Source of the DNA: Eubacteriales bacterium
Lineage (GTDB): Bacteria; Bacillota; Clostridia; Lachnospirales; Lachnospiraceae
Direction of reading: 5' to 3'
NCBI GenBank assembly: GCA_030524715.1
Contig: JAUNGB010000014.1
Span: 1-64,000 of the forward strand
Length of the DNA stretch: 64,000 bases
The notes below the pieces were generated by a model. That model saw only the letters and a program-made list of their open reading frames with translations. It made no database searches and was not told the origin of the DNA. A program made the translations under genes and the position numbers. This document shows positions 16,994-25,455 of this stretch, in pieces. Positions within the stretch are counted from its first letter, which is position 1. Every line of letters starts with the position of its first letter.

Positions 16994-17962
16994 TCAGCGG
17001 TTGTCCGTTACATAGAAGCAGGCAACCTCGTGGCCGTTTGCCACTTCCCTGAGAACAGGTCTGGTTGTACGGCATTTTTCCATGCAGTGCTCACAGCGGT
17101 TCTGGAACGGGCATCCTGTGGGCACATCCAGAGGACTGGGAGCTTCGCTCTCAATACTCTCGATTTTTTTGTTTGGATCCATATGAATGGAGAACTGCGC
17201 GCCCAAAAGCGCCTGTGTGTACGGATGCATGGAATGCTGTGAAACATCCGCTCCCGGCAGTACTTCTACAATGTTTCCCAAATACATGACTGCGATCTGA
17301 TGGGAAAAGGACTGGATCAGCGCCAGGTCATGGCAGATAAAGATCATACTGATGTTCTTTTCTTTTTGGAGGCGTACCAGAAGCTCAATGACGGCTTCCT
17401 GTACGGAAACGTCCAGGGCGGAGGTTGCCTCGTCGCAGATCAGAATTTCAGGCTCCAGGGAAAGGGCTCTTGCGATACTGACTCTCTGCCTCTGGCCGCC
17501 GCTCATGTTGTGGGGATAACGGTACATAAAGTCAGCCGGAAGCTCCACCATTTCCAGAAGTTCCTTTGCCTTTGCCGCTTTCTCACTTCTTTTAAGCTTT
17601 CCGTAGTTCATGAGAGGCTCTGTGAGGATATCGATGATCTTCATTTTCGGGTTAAAGGATGCCAGCGGATCCTGAAAAACCATCTGCATATTCTGGCGGT
17701 TCAGCCAGGTTTCCTGTTTGGAAAGGCCGGCAAGGTTTTTGCCGTGGTACAGGATCTCTCCGCTGGTGGGCTTGTCAAGGGAAATGACCATACGGACAAA
17801 GGTGGACTTTCCGCAGCCGCTCTCTCCGACGATCCCCAGGGTTTTTCCCTTATATACATTTAAGTTAATGTCGTTGCATGCTGTCAGCGTTCTGCCGCCG
17901 GAAGCAGGGAACTGTTTCACGATGTGGCTGGCCTTCAGCACAATATCTGATTCACGAAACAA
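16994..17962 (-). CDS. Dpp/Opp/Nik-type ABC importer ATPase (DppF-like)
   Basis: About 322 residues. TTG at 17962 follows GGAGGG by 8 nt; an earlier TTG at 17995 would also fit the frame. Walker A is GESGCGKST, signature MSGGQRQRVSIARAL, Walker B ILICDEATSALD, switch histidine in FICHDL. The C-terminal oligopeptide/nickel extension carries the cysteine set CPFQNRCEHCMEKC, which in this family can bind an iron-sulphur cluster. It overlaps the preceding ATPase gene by 11 nt and forms the second motor subunit of the importer. Confidence 0.9.
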   Translation of the reverse strand: MFRESDIVLKASHIVKQFPASGGRTLTACNDINLNVYKGKTLGIVGESGCGKSTFVRMVISLDKPTSGEILYHGKNLAGLSKQETWLNRQNMQMVFQDPLASFNPKMKIIDILTEPLMNYGKLKRSEKAAKAKELLEMVELPADFMYRYPHNMSGGQRQRVSIARALSLEPEILICDEATSALDVSVQEAVIELLVRLQKEKNISMIFICHDLALIQSFSHQIAVMYLGNIVEVLPGADVSQHSMHPYTQALLGAQFSIHMDPNKKIESIESEAPSPLDVPTGCPFQNRCEHCMEKCRTTRPVLREVANGHEVACFYVTDNR

Positions 17963-18740
17963 AACGTCGTCCCTCCATTTCCGGAACTGCTTCAAGCAGC
18001 TTCTTTGTATAATCGTTTGTGGGATTGCTCATAACCTCATCCCGGGTTCCCTGGTCTACTACCTTACCATGCTTCATAACAATGAGCTGATCCGCCATAT
18101 AGGCAGCCACGCCAAGGTTATGGGTAACAATGATAATGCCTGTTCCGAAGGAATCACGAAGCTCCATCATCTGACGGACGATCTGCGCCTGGGTAGTTAC
18201 GTCCAGGGCGCTGGTAGGCTCGTCTGCCAGAAGCAGCTCAGGGTTAAAGGTCATGGCCATGGCAATTCCCACACGCTGGCGCATACCGCCGCTCAACTGA
18301 TGGGGAAAGCTCTTCATAATGTTTTCTGCGTCCGGAAGGCGCATTTTTTCCAGCATGGTCACCCCAAGCTTCCATGCCTCGTCATGGGACATTTTGCTGT
18401 GGGTGCAGATATATTCCACATACTGGCTTCCGATCCTGCGGATAGGATTTAAGGTGCCGCCGCAGTCCTGGAAGATCATGGACATTTTGCTGCCACGGAT
18501 CTTTCGCCATTCATCCTTTGAATTGCCCAATAAGGATTTGCCCTGGAAGATAATATCGCCGGAAGTCACCCTGCCGCCCCCTGCCAGAGCGCCGAGGACT
18601 GCACGGATGACGGTGGTCTTGCCGCTTCCGCTCTCGCCAACGACACTGATGATCTCGCCCTTTTTCATGGAAAGGTTGAAATGCTCAATGGTCGGCGCCT
18701 GCTTTCCGTATTGAACAGCTAAATCTTTTATTTCCAGCAT
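17952..18740 (-). CDS. Dpp/Opp/Nik-type ABC importer ATPase (DppD-like, short)
   Basis: 262 residues. Walker A is GESGSGKTT, signature [15 protein letters not shown], Walker [13 protein letters not shown], and THNLGV holds the switch histidine. It lacks the C-terminal cysteine-rich oligopeptide extension seen in its partner, as do NikD-like subunits of metal transporters. It is the first motor subunit, encoded between the solute-binding protein and the second ATPase. Confidence 0.9.
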   Translation of the reverse strand: MLEIKDLAVQYGKQAPTIEHFNLSMKKGEIISVVGESGSGKTTVIRAVLGALAGGGRVTSGDIIFQGKSLLGNSKDEWRKIRGSKMSMIFQDCGGTLNPIRRIGSQYVEYICTHSKMSHDEAWKLGVTMLEKMRLPDAENIMKSFPHQLSGGMRQRVGIAMAMTFNPELLLADEPTSALDVTTQAQIVRQMMELRDSFGTGIIIVTHNLGVAAYMADQLIVMKHGKVVDQGTRDEVMSNPTNDYTKKLLEAVPEMEGRRFVS

Positions 18741-18814
18741 AATTTTGCTCCTTTAAAATACGATGCAAGTTTACGATAAATATATTATGTAAACAATATC
18801 TGATATCTGCGGGA

Positions 18815-20362
18815 TTATTCTGCCAGCGCGATATCCTTTGTCAGCCAGTAGTAATCCATCGGGTACATTTTTACGCCTGTTACGCGGTTATTGCTGAACA
18901 GGTAGGTGGTTTCATATCCGAAGAATACTGTTGCGGCGTCGTCCATAATGTGCTGTTCAATCTGCATTACAAGGTCTTTTCTTGCATCTGTGTCAAAGGT
19001 TGCAGCCAGCTCGTCAAGAAGCTTGTCTACTTCCGGGTTGTTGTAGCCTGCAGTGTTGTTTGCGGAAGTGCTGTACCAATTCTCTCTCAAGTAGTTTTCC
19101 GGGTCTCCGGTATTTGCCACAAGTACGTTCCAGATGAGCAGGTCATACTGTCCGGAATCTCTCATATCAAGAAGGGTTTCATAGCTTACGGTGTTAAGCT
19201 CTACGTTGATGCCGATATCTTTTAAGTTGGACTGTGCGGCCTGCGCGTAAACGCCAAGCTCTGCACGGCTTGTATAAATTACAAAGTTTAAGGTCAGCTT
19301 TTCTCCGTCAGGAGTTTCTACAAAGCCGTCGCCGTCGTTGTCCACATAGCCTGCGTCTGCCAGGATCTGCTTTGCGCTTTCGGGATCGTAAGCGTTTTCG
19401 TCAACAAGTTCGTCAAAACCAAAGTCCAGCGTGGGAGGTACCGGAGCTTTTCCGGGTGTTGCGCCGCCTTCCAGAAGTGCGCTGCAGTAGGTTTCTTTAT
19501 CAAGGCCGCGAAGAAGCGCCTGACGGAGGGAAAGGTCGCCCAGCGCGCCGTTCTGGTTCATAAATGCGTAAGTAGAACGTAAGGACTGAAGCTCCTGGAT
19601 GGTGTAATTATCATTGCCTTCAAATTCAATGAGGTTTTCTGTCTTTAAGTTATAAGCAATGTCGATTTCCCCTGTCTGGAGCGCCATGGAACGAGTGGTC
19701 TGGTCGTCGATACATTTCAGGGTAACTCTGTCAAGAGGTACTTCGCCGTCCCAGTAATATTCGTTTCTTACAACCACACAGGCGTCTGTGGGGCTGAAGG
19801 ATTCTACTGCGTAAGGTCCTGTACAGATAGGCCCTTCCATTGCAAAGGTGGAATCATCCACGCTTGTGTCAACGATCAGAAACAGCGGGTCGGCAAGGCT
19901 TCCTGCCATGTTTGCGTTGGCTCTTTTCAGATGGAAGATCAGGTTCTGTCCGTCGATTTCCATATTGTCAAGATCGAAAAATTCCGGAACACGGTCGCTC
20001 TTTTCGATAACGCGCTCGATCGAGGATTTTACAGACTCAATGGTCATATCGTTTCCGTTGGAGAACTTTACGCCTTCACGGATCTTGAAAGTCCAGGTCA
20101 GGCCGTCCTCGCTGCCCTCCCAGCTTTCGGCAAGACAGGGGGCGATATTGCCTTCTTCGTCAAAACGGGTCAGGCATTCTCCTACTGCGTAACGGGATAC
20201 TACCCAACTGAAGTACTGCTCCGTGGGCTCCAAGGTATCTGCAAAGCTGGTAACGCCGATGGTAATTTCTTTATCCTCCGCATGGGCCACGCTGACCATG
20301 GAAATGCTCATCATACAGGCAAGAGCAACGCCTAATACTCGTTTAAATAATTTATTTTTCAT
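18815..20362 (-). CDS. Solute-binding protein, SBP_bac_5 family (peptide/nickel type)
   Basis: 515 residues from the ATG at 20362 (AGGAGG 6 nt upstream). Signal peptide to about VAHAE; no ideal lipobox. Family marks include NIAPCLAESWEGSEDGLTWT, FKIREGVKFSNG, and later SLRQALLRGLDKETYCSALL. The fold binds oligopeptides, nickel/cobalt chelates or related small ligands outside the membrane. Control by a cobalamin riboswitch, rather than a peptide regulator, suggests cobalt, nickel or a corrinoid-related ligand. No histidine-rich metal motif is evident. Confidence 0.88.
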   Translation of the reverse strand: MKNKLFKRVLGVALACMMSISMVSVAHAEDKEITIGVTSFADTLEPTEQYFSWVVSRYAVGECLTRFDEEGNIAPCLAESWEGSEDGLTWTFKIREGVKFSNGNDMTIESVKSSIERVIEKSDRVPEFFDLDNMEIDGQNLIFHLKRANANMAGSLADPLFLIVDTSVDDSTFAMEGPICTGPYAVESFSPTDACVVVRNEYYWDGEVPLDRVTLKCIDDQTTRSMALQTGEIDIAYNLKTENLIEFEGNDNYTIQELQSLRSTYAFMNQNGALGDLSLRQALLRGLDKETYCSALLEGGATPGKAPVPPTLDFGFDELVDENAYDPESAKQILADAGYVDNDGDGFVETPDGEKLTLNFVIYTSRAELGVYAQAAQSNLKDIGINVELNTVSYETLLDMRDSGQYDLLIWNVLVANTGDPENYLRENWYSTSANNTAGYNNPEVDKLLDELAATFDTDARKDLVMQIEQHIMDDAATVFFGYETTYLFSNNRVTGVKMYPMDYYWLTKDIALAE

Positions 20363-20480
20363 AGTTTCCTCCTGATTTTTATTTGTTTTTATAAGTTCTG
20401 TAATCCTGCTTTTTTCATAAGTTCTGTGATTTGGCACAGCGAATTACTGTTTGAAGCACAGGCTGTAAATCATAACGGCC

Positions 20481-21305
20481 TTACTCCTGCTTCGGGTCAA
20501 GAATATCACGGATGCTGTCCCCGAGCATATTGAAGACTACGACTACGATCACAATGGCAATACCCGGATAGATCATCAGCCAGGGAGCTTTTGCCATATA
20601 GGTTCTTCCCTCATTGAGCATCAGTCCCCATTCCGGCGTCGGTGCGGTAGCGCCAAAGCCAAGGAAGGATAAGGACGCCAGCTCAAGCATCATCGTTCCG
20701 ATGTCCGCCGCCGCAGTGACGACCATCTGGGTGATCATGTTGGGAAGAATGTGTCTCCATAAAATTTTGGACGTTTTTGTGCCGTTTACCACAGCCGCCT
20801 CAATGTACAGGTTTTTGCGGACCTTCAAAACCAGACTTCTTGCAAGACGCGCATATTTGGTCCAGCTTACTGCGGAGATCGCGATGACCGCATTTACCAG
20901 ATTGGGGCCAAGCATACCGGCGATGGCGATGGCAAGTACAAGTCCCGGGAAGGAGATCATCATGTCCGCGATCCTCATGATCACAGCGTCAATGATTCCG
21001 CCGAAATAGCCTGCAAGAACACCCAGCAGGGTTCCGACCACGAAGATCACGGCTACCAGGATCAGGGTCATTACAAGAGAGGTTCTGGTTCCGTAGATGA
21101 CTCTTGACAGAATGTCCCTGCCAAGCTTATCCGTACCGCAGATGTATTCTCCTCCCGGAGCTTTCAGGGAATCAAGCATGACCGCCTCATAGGGATCCTT
21201 CGGGGCGATCCACGGTGCAAAAATAGCAACACATACGATCAACATCGCCAAGATAAAGAAAAGGGTAAACTGCTTATTCTCTTTAAAGAATTTTAGTACT
21301 TTCAA
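20481..21305 (-). CDS. ABC importer permease (DppC/NikC-like)
   Basis: 274 residues, six predicted membrane helices. The N-terminal WIAPKDPYEAVMLDSLKAPG and GTDKLGRDILSRVIYGTRTS are standard for the second Dpp/Nik permease. The coupling loop SYTKYARLARS-like EAA motif is present (AAVVNGTKTSKILWRHILPN). TTG start at 21305 with AGGAGG upstream, immediately after the first permease gene (1 nt). Confidence 0.9.
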   Translation of the reverse strand: MKVLKFFKENKQFTLFFILAMLIVCVAIFAPWIAPKDPYEAVMLDSLKAPGGEYICGTDKLGRDILSRVIYGTRTSLVMTLILVAVIFVVGTLLGVLAGYFGGIIDAVIMRIADMMISFPGLVLAIAIAGMLGPNLVNAVIAISAVSWTKYARLARSLVLKVRKNLYIEAAVVNGTKTSKILWRHILPNMITQMVVTAAADIGTMMLELASLSFLGFGATAPTPEWGLMLNEGRTYMAKAPWLMIYPGIAIVIVVVVFNMLGDSIRDILDPKQE

Positions 21306-21306
21306 A

Positions 21307-22245
21307 TTAACGTTCCTCCTTTAATCTTGGGTCAAGGTAGTTATAGGACAGGTCAACCAGAAGGTTGATACACATGTACAGAATGGCGATCCATAATACA
21401 TAACCCTGTACAAGAGGGTAGTCCCTGCAGGAAATGGCTTTTACAGCCATACTGCCCATGCCCGGCCAGTTATAGATGATCTCTACAACCGCGGTTCCGC
21501 CCAGGAGACTTCCAAGAGACAGGCCAAGGAGAGTTACCAGAGGCAGCATAACATTGGGAAGTACATGCTTCCAGAGGATAACGCTTTCTTTAATTCCTCT
21601 CATTCTGGCTCCTGTTACATAATCCTGGCGCAGCTCATCGAGAACCGCGCTTCTGACCTGCCGCGTATATTTGGCAGACATGGCGATCGCAAGGGTAACT
21701 GACGGAAGAATCATGGATTTCAGATCTGTTGTACCTCCCGCTACGTTCACCCAGCGGAGCTGTACGCCGAAAATGCTGAGAAGAATCAGGCCAAGCCAGA
21801 AGCTGGGAACAGATACCCCCATAAAGGTTACTCCCCGAACCAGATAATCCGGCCATTTGTTCTGGTATACGGCGGCGGCGATTCCCATTGGGATGGAAAG
21901 TACGATCATGATCAGAAGCGCCAGGAGCGACATCTGCAGGGTCGGCCAGAACGCGGATACCAGTTTGTCCACAACAGGTACTTTCATGGAATAAGACATA
22001 CCCATATCTCCTGTCAGCACTCCTGAAAGCCAGCTCCAATACTGTACAAGGAACGGCTTGTCAAGACCAAGCTCATGCCGTGTCTGTTCCAGCAGCTCCG
22101 GTGTGGGAAGATTTCCACACTCTGTCAGCATGATCTCCGCGGGATCGCCGGGCGACAGATAGGTAAGGCCAAAGGTCAAAAAGCTGATTCCGAACAGAAC
22201 GATCAGGATCTGGAGAAGTCTTTTTCCAATTTGTTTTTTTGTCAC
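21307..22245 (-). CDS. ABC importer permease (DppB/NikB-like)
   Basis: 312 residues from the GTG at 22245 (GGAAGGAG 7 nt upstream); a longer frame to 22509 only runs into the riboswitch. Typical features: FGISFLTFGLTYLSPGDPAE near the N-terminus, then the EAA loop (YVTGARMRGIKESVILWKHV). First gene of the operon permease B, permease C, binding protein, ATPase D, ATPase F, type 1 binding protein. A cobalamin riboswitch with terminator lies directly upstream. Confidence 0.9.
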   Translation of the reverse strand: MTKKQIGKRLLQILIVLFGISFLTFGLTYLSPGDPAEIMLTECGNLPTPELLEQTRHELGLDKPFLVQYWSWLSGVLTGDMGMSYSMKVPVVDKLVSAFWPTLQMSLLALLIMIVLSIPMGIAAAVYQNKWPDYLVRGVTFMGVSVPSFWLGLILLSIFGVQLRWVNVAGGTTDLKSMILPSVTLAIAMSAKYTRQVRSAVLDELRQDYVTGARMRGIKESVILWKHVLPNVMLPLVTLLGLSLGSLLGGTAVVEIIYNWPGMGSMAVKAISCRDYPLVQGYVLWIAILYMCINLLVDLSYNYLDPRLKEER

Positions 22246-22319
22246 TTTGTTACTCCTTCCTACATTTCCTTGATTTTTATCAGCCTTCTGTGCCGTTTCA
22301 ATGAGTTCTTCCTGAAAAC

Positions 22320-22355
22320 AAAAAATGCGCCCGTATTTACATACGGACGCAAAAA
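22320..22355 (-). terminator. Riboswitch expression-platform terminator
   Basis: On the minus strand GCGTCCGTAT pairs with ATACGGGCGC across a 4-nt loop, followed by ATTTTTTG. It sits between the cobalamin aptamer and the first permease gene, so ligand binding likely ends transcription here. Confidence 0.85.
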
Positions 22356-22411
22356 CACACAACAATAAAAGATGCTTCCTATCTACCGTAAGAATCATTC
22401 CAAAATCATTT

Positions 22412-22640
22412 GCAAGCAGTTCTCCTGACTTAAGATCATCGTTCCAGGACGCCTTCCCAGGCTTACTTAAAAGCGGACATTCCCATTCCGCTTTGTTATA
22501 CAGGAACACAAGCTGTGCAGCGACCTGCGTTCAGACAAAGCCCAGTGACATCAATGTCCTGAAACTCCCTATTACAGTGACGGGATCGTACCGGATTCGC
22601 ACCGGTTTCTCTATGAATCCTTGCGGAACTTGCAAAGGCT
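22412..22640 (-). ncRNA. Cobalamin (B12) riboswitch aptamer
   Basis: Read on the minus strand. The core ACCGGTGCGAATCCGGT followed by a CCCGTCACTGT block lies at 22607-22574. The B12 box AGTCAGGAGAACTGCTTGC lies at 22430-22412, close to the consensus AGYCAGGAGACCTGC. The order, spacing and downstream terminator match AdoCbl-type riboswitches. The variable arm between the two blocks is occupied by a copy of a dispersed repeat (22470-22537). It should switch off the importer operon when cobalamin is plentiful. Confidence 0.93.
22470..22537 (-). repeat. Dispersed leader repeat, copy D (inside the riboswitch)
   Basis: On the minus strand it begins TGTCTGAACGCAGGTCGC and ends AAAGCGGAATGGGAATGTCC plus GCTTT, matching copy A and copy B at both ends. 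It forms the peripheral arm of the aptamer between the core and the B12 box. Confidence 0.7.
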
Positions 22641-22743
22641 GGTTCAAAACCAACAAATGTTATTTTATTTACACAATTAATATAATCCTATTTGTTGGAG
22701 TTGTCCAGTGGTTTTCTGTCGTTTTTTGTACTAATTTGCATAC

Positions 22744-24831
22744 TTACAGCAGATTTTTCATGCTTTTCAGGCTGATAGCCAGTGTTGAGGTATTATGCAG
22801 CAGGGCGGAGGTGGTAGGCTGGATCAGGCCGCCCACTCCGGCGGCGATCAAAGCTGTGTTGACTGCCACAATGCTGCGGTAGTTTTTATGGATACGTTTC
22901 ATTAAGCGGTCGCTTAATTGCTTTAAGGCCGCGATTTCATTTAAATCATCGGCGGCGATGGTGATGTCGGCAATTTCCCTTGCGATCTCGGCGCCGTCGC
23001 TGATAGCGATACCTACATTGGCTGCAGAAAGAGCCGGCGAATCGTTGATGCCGTCGCCAACCATGATGACAACGCCTCCATTTGCCTTTTGCCGCTCAAT
23101 ATAATCTGCCTTATCTTCCGGAAGAACCTCGGAGTAATATTCGTCAACGCCCACTCTTCTGGCAATAGCCGCGGCTGTACGCTCGCTGTCCCCTGTCATC
23201 ATGACAACCTTGCGGATCCCATTTGCCTTAAGCGCCCGGATGGCTTCGGCAGCTTCCTCCCTGAGCGGATCCTCAATACAGATGACCGCGGCAAGCTGAT
23301 GGTCGATGGCCATATAAAGATGGGAATATTCCGTAGGAAGGCTGTCAAAACGTTCCTGGTATTCTTCCGGTATGCTGCAGCCCTCGTCCTCAAAAACAAA
23401 GTGGTGGCTGCCGATGATGACCTTATGCTCCCCGATAGAGGAAGAGATTCCGTGGGCAACGATATAATTGACCTTGGAATGCATTTCTTCGTGGTCAAGG
23501 CCGCGGCTTTTTGCCGCCTGGACGACTGCCTTTGCCATGGAATGTGGGAAATGCTCTTCCAGACAGGCGGCAATGCGGAGCATTTCATCTTTGGTATTCT
23601 CCGTATCGCTTTCCTTGCGGAAGACCACGATATCCTTTACCACAGGCTTTGCCCTGGTAAGCGTACCTGTTTTATCAAAAACGATGGTGTCCGCTTCCGC
23701 TACTGCCTCCAGATATTTCCCGCCTTTGACCGTCATATGCCGGGTGCTTGCCTCACGGATAGCGGAAAGTACGGAAATCGGCATGGCAAGCTTTAGAGCG
23801 CAGGAAAAATCCACCATAAGGACTGCCAGCGCCTTGGTGGTATTGCGGGTAAGAAGGTAGGTCAGCGCGGTTCCTCCCAGGGTATAAGGCACCAGACGGT
23901 CCGCCAGGCTTTCGGCCTTGCTTTCCACTGAGGATTTCAGCTTTTCAGACTCTTCGATCATGGTGACGATCTTTTCATACCGCGTAGAGCCGGAAACAGC
24001 CTTTACCTGAATGGTCAGTTCCCCTTCTTCGAGAACAGTTCCCGCATACACATACTTCTCTTTATTTTTATGTACAGGCTGTGATTCCCCGGTCATGGAG
24101 GACTGGTTTACCATAGCCTCTCCCGCTGTGACGATTCCGTCAAAGGGAATGACATTTCCCATATGTACTACAACCTCGTCTCCCGGAAGGATTTCCGAGG
24201 CGGAGACGAGAATTTCCTGTCCGTCACGCAGAAGCCATACCTTGCTGACCTTCAGGGACATGCTCCGGGCAAGGTCGCCCACGGATTTTTTATGTGTCCA
24301 TTCCTCAAGAAGCTCTCCGATCCCAAGAAGGAACATGACAGAGCTGGCAGTATTAAAATCCGCCCGCAGGACGGATACGCCGATGGCGGCGGCGTCCAGG
24401 ACCTCTACTTCCAGCTTCCCTCTGGAAAGACACCTGACGCCCTTTCCAAGATATTTCAGGGAACGCAGGGCCGTATAGGCGGCGCGGACCGGGTATGGTA
24501 CAAACAGCTTACCCATCGCCCTCAGAACCACCTTCTGCACCAGCCTTTCCTGATAGAAGGTGTTCAGTTCCCTTCCGGTATGATCCAGTATCCCTTCCGG
24601 CACTGTAACATCCTCATAGTGAAAGCGGCGAAGGGCGGCAAGAAGTTCGTCCCTGCTTCCTGTATGGAAAATAGCGGCATCCGAGGTTTCCGCATAGACC
24701 TTCGCGTTTTTTACAAAAGGAAGCCCCTGCAGGTAATAAAGCAACGTATCCGCCTGACGGCAGTTCATCCGTTTTTGTACCAGATGGATACGGAGCCGTC
24801 CTTTTACTTCATGTTTAATAATATATTTCAT
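22744..24831 (-). CDS. P1B-like heavy-metal P-type ATPase lacking the CPx motif
   Basis: 695 residues from the ATG at 24831 (GGAGG upstream). Order: an HMA-like N-terminal domain without CxxC (GRLRIHLVQKRMN, residues about 10-75), actuator TGES, membrane motif DFSCALKLAMP where CPC or SPC is usual, phosphorylation site DKTGTLT, an HP-type motif (HFPHSMA) and GDGINDSPAL. It is a metal exporter; the serine-cysteine-alanine motif points away from Cu/Ag and Zn/Cd types and perhaps to Mn, Fe or Co. It is co-transcribed with a DUF6110 gene and sits under DtxR-like operators. Confidence 0.88.
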   Translation of the reverse strand: MKYIIKHEVKGRLRIHLVQKRMNCRQADTLLYYLQGLPFVKNAKVYAETSDAAIFHTGSRDELLAALRRFHYEDVTVPEGILDHTGRELNTFYQERLVQKVVLRAMGKLFVPYPVRAAYTALRSLKYLGKGVRCLSRGKLEVEVLDAAAIGVSVLRADFNTASSVMFLLGIGELLEEWTHKKSVGDLARSMSLKVSKVWLLRDGQEILVSASEILPGDEVVVHMGNVIPFDGIVTAGEAMVNQSSMTGESQPVHKNKEKYVYAGTVLEEGELTIQVKAVSGSTRYEKIVTMIEESEKLKSSVESKAESLADRLVPYTLGGTALTYLLTRNTTKALAVLMVDFSCALKLAMPISVLSAIREASTRHMTVKGGKYLEAVAEADTIVFDKTGTLTRAKPVVKDIVVFRKESDTENTKDEMLRIAACLEEHFPHSMAKAVVQAAKSRGLDHEEMHSKVNYIVAHGISSSIGEHKVIIGSHHFVFEDEGCSIPEEYQERFDSLPTEYSHLYMAIDHQLAAVICIEDPLREEAAEAIRALKANGIRKVVMMTGDSERTAAAIARRVGVDEYYSEVLPEDKADYIERQKANGGVVIMVGDGINDSPALSAANVGIAISDGAEIAREIADITIAADDLNEIAALKQLSDRLMKRIHKNYRSIVAVNTALIAAGVGGLIQPTTSALLHNTSTLAISLKSMKNLL

Positions 24832-24854
24832 TCTATTCCTCCGAAAATTCAAGA

Positions 24855-24896
24855 ATACATAACAGCGGAGCTGATGCCAGCTCCGCTGTTATGTAT
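24855..24896 (-). terminator. 19-bp perfect hairpin between DUF6110 and the P-type ATPase
   Basis: ATACATAACAGCGGAGCTG (24855-24873) pairs exactly with CAGCTCCGCTGTTATGTAT (24878-24896), with a 4-nt loop. It lies 9 nt after the DUF6110 stop and ends about 24 nt before the ATPase start. There is no strong T-run, so it may be a partial terminator or an mRNA-stabilising stem giving unequal expression. Confidence 0.75.
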
Positions 24897-24905
24897 GTCA
24901 GATGT

Positions 24906-25181
24906 TTAAGCTTCCGTTTCCTCCGCTTCATCTTCCTGTACGCATTCAGCCTCGCAGGCTGCTCTCTCCTCGTTAATCTCCTTAGCTTCCGCAAGAATAT
25001 CCTCCGCGTTTTCCTGGACGGTGGTTACTGTATTCATAACACAATCCTTTGCGCGCAGTACGGCAGCCGTACAGTTAGTATATACTTTCTTAGCATCCTT
25101 ACTGGAAAGAAGCTTGATGCCTGCTGTTCCGAATAAAACGCCTCCTGCAAAAAGTCCGAGTTTTTTCATATCAAAATCCAT
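24906..25181 (-). CDS. DUF6110 family membrane-anchored small protein
   Basis: 91 residues, start ATG with AGGAGG upstream. One hydrophobic N-terminal segment (LGLFAGGVLFGTAGIKLLSS), then a long helix with two cysteines (YTNCTAAVLRAKDCV) and an acidic tail (CEAECVQEDEAEETEA). I know this family as a neighbour of metal P-type ATPases in Clostridia; mycobacteria have a comparable small partner (DUF1490) beside CtpC. It may be an ATPase accessory subunit or metal relay. Function is inferred from this partnership only. Confidence 0.75.
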   Translation of the reverse strand: MDFDMKKLGLFAGGVLFGTAGIKLLSSKDAKKVYTNCTAAVLRAKDCVMNTVTTVQENAEDILAEAKEINEERAACEAECVQEDEAEETEA

Positions 25182-25193
25182 AATGTTGTCCTC

Positions 25194-25274
25194 CTATTTG
25201 TGTTCATAACCGGTGTAAAAAAGCATAGCGCAGCAAAACAGCATTGCCCACGCCCAAAACTTATGGGATTTCAC
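25194..25274 (-). CDS. 26-residue single-span membrane peptide upstream of DUF6110
   Basis: GTG at 25274 with AAAGGGAG 8 nt upstream. The peptide has a basic start (KSHK), a hydrophobic core (FWAWAMLFCCAMLFYTGY) with two adjacent cysteines, and ends EHK. Its stop lies 13 nt before the DUF6110 start, overlapping that gene's ribosome-site region, so it is in the same operon. The basic ends and aromatic belt fit one membrane span. I recall similar very short proteins in Lachnospiraceae (DUF6219-like) but the assignment is weak. Confidence 0.6.
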   Translation of the reverse strand: MKSHKFWAWAMLFCCAMLFYTGYEHK

Positions 25275-25308
25275 AGTTATCACTCCCTTTGAATTATTGA
25301 TATGTACC

Positions 25309-25345
25309 ATAATAAATTTTCAAACCGCTGTTAGTCAAATATAAC
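25309..25345 (-). promoter_or_regulatory. Promoter and DtxR-like operator for the peptide-DUF6110-ATPase operon
   Basis: Minus-strand -35 TTGACT (25338-25333), 18-bp spacer, -10 TATTAT (25314-25309). Overlapping the -35, GTTAG (25330-25334) and ATAAC (25341-25345) are spaced by six bases, like the GTTAG-N6-CTAAC palindrome at 25852-25867. Confidence 0.55.
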
Positions 25346-25455
25346 AGTAGTTATTGAGAAAACTTCTCGATAAGCAAGCCGCTATCATATATTATCACCA
25401 GCCCGTGCAGGGCAAGAGTAAACAGTAACGTAAATAAACTATTGCGGCCCGCAAG

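Noticed and set aside
22246..22509. Extended N-terminus of the DppB-like permease
   Set aside because: It reads through the riboswitch terminator and B12 box; the GTG at 22245 with GGAAGGAG is the natural start.
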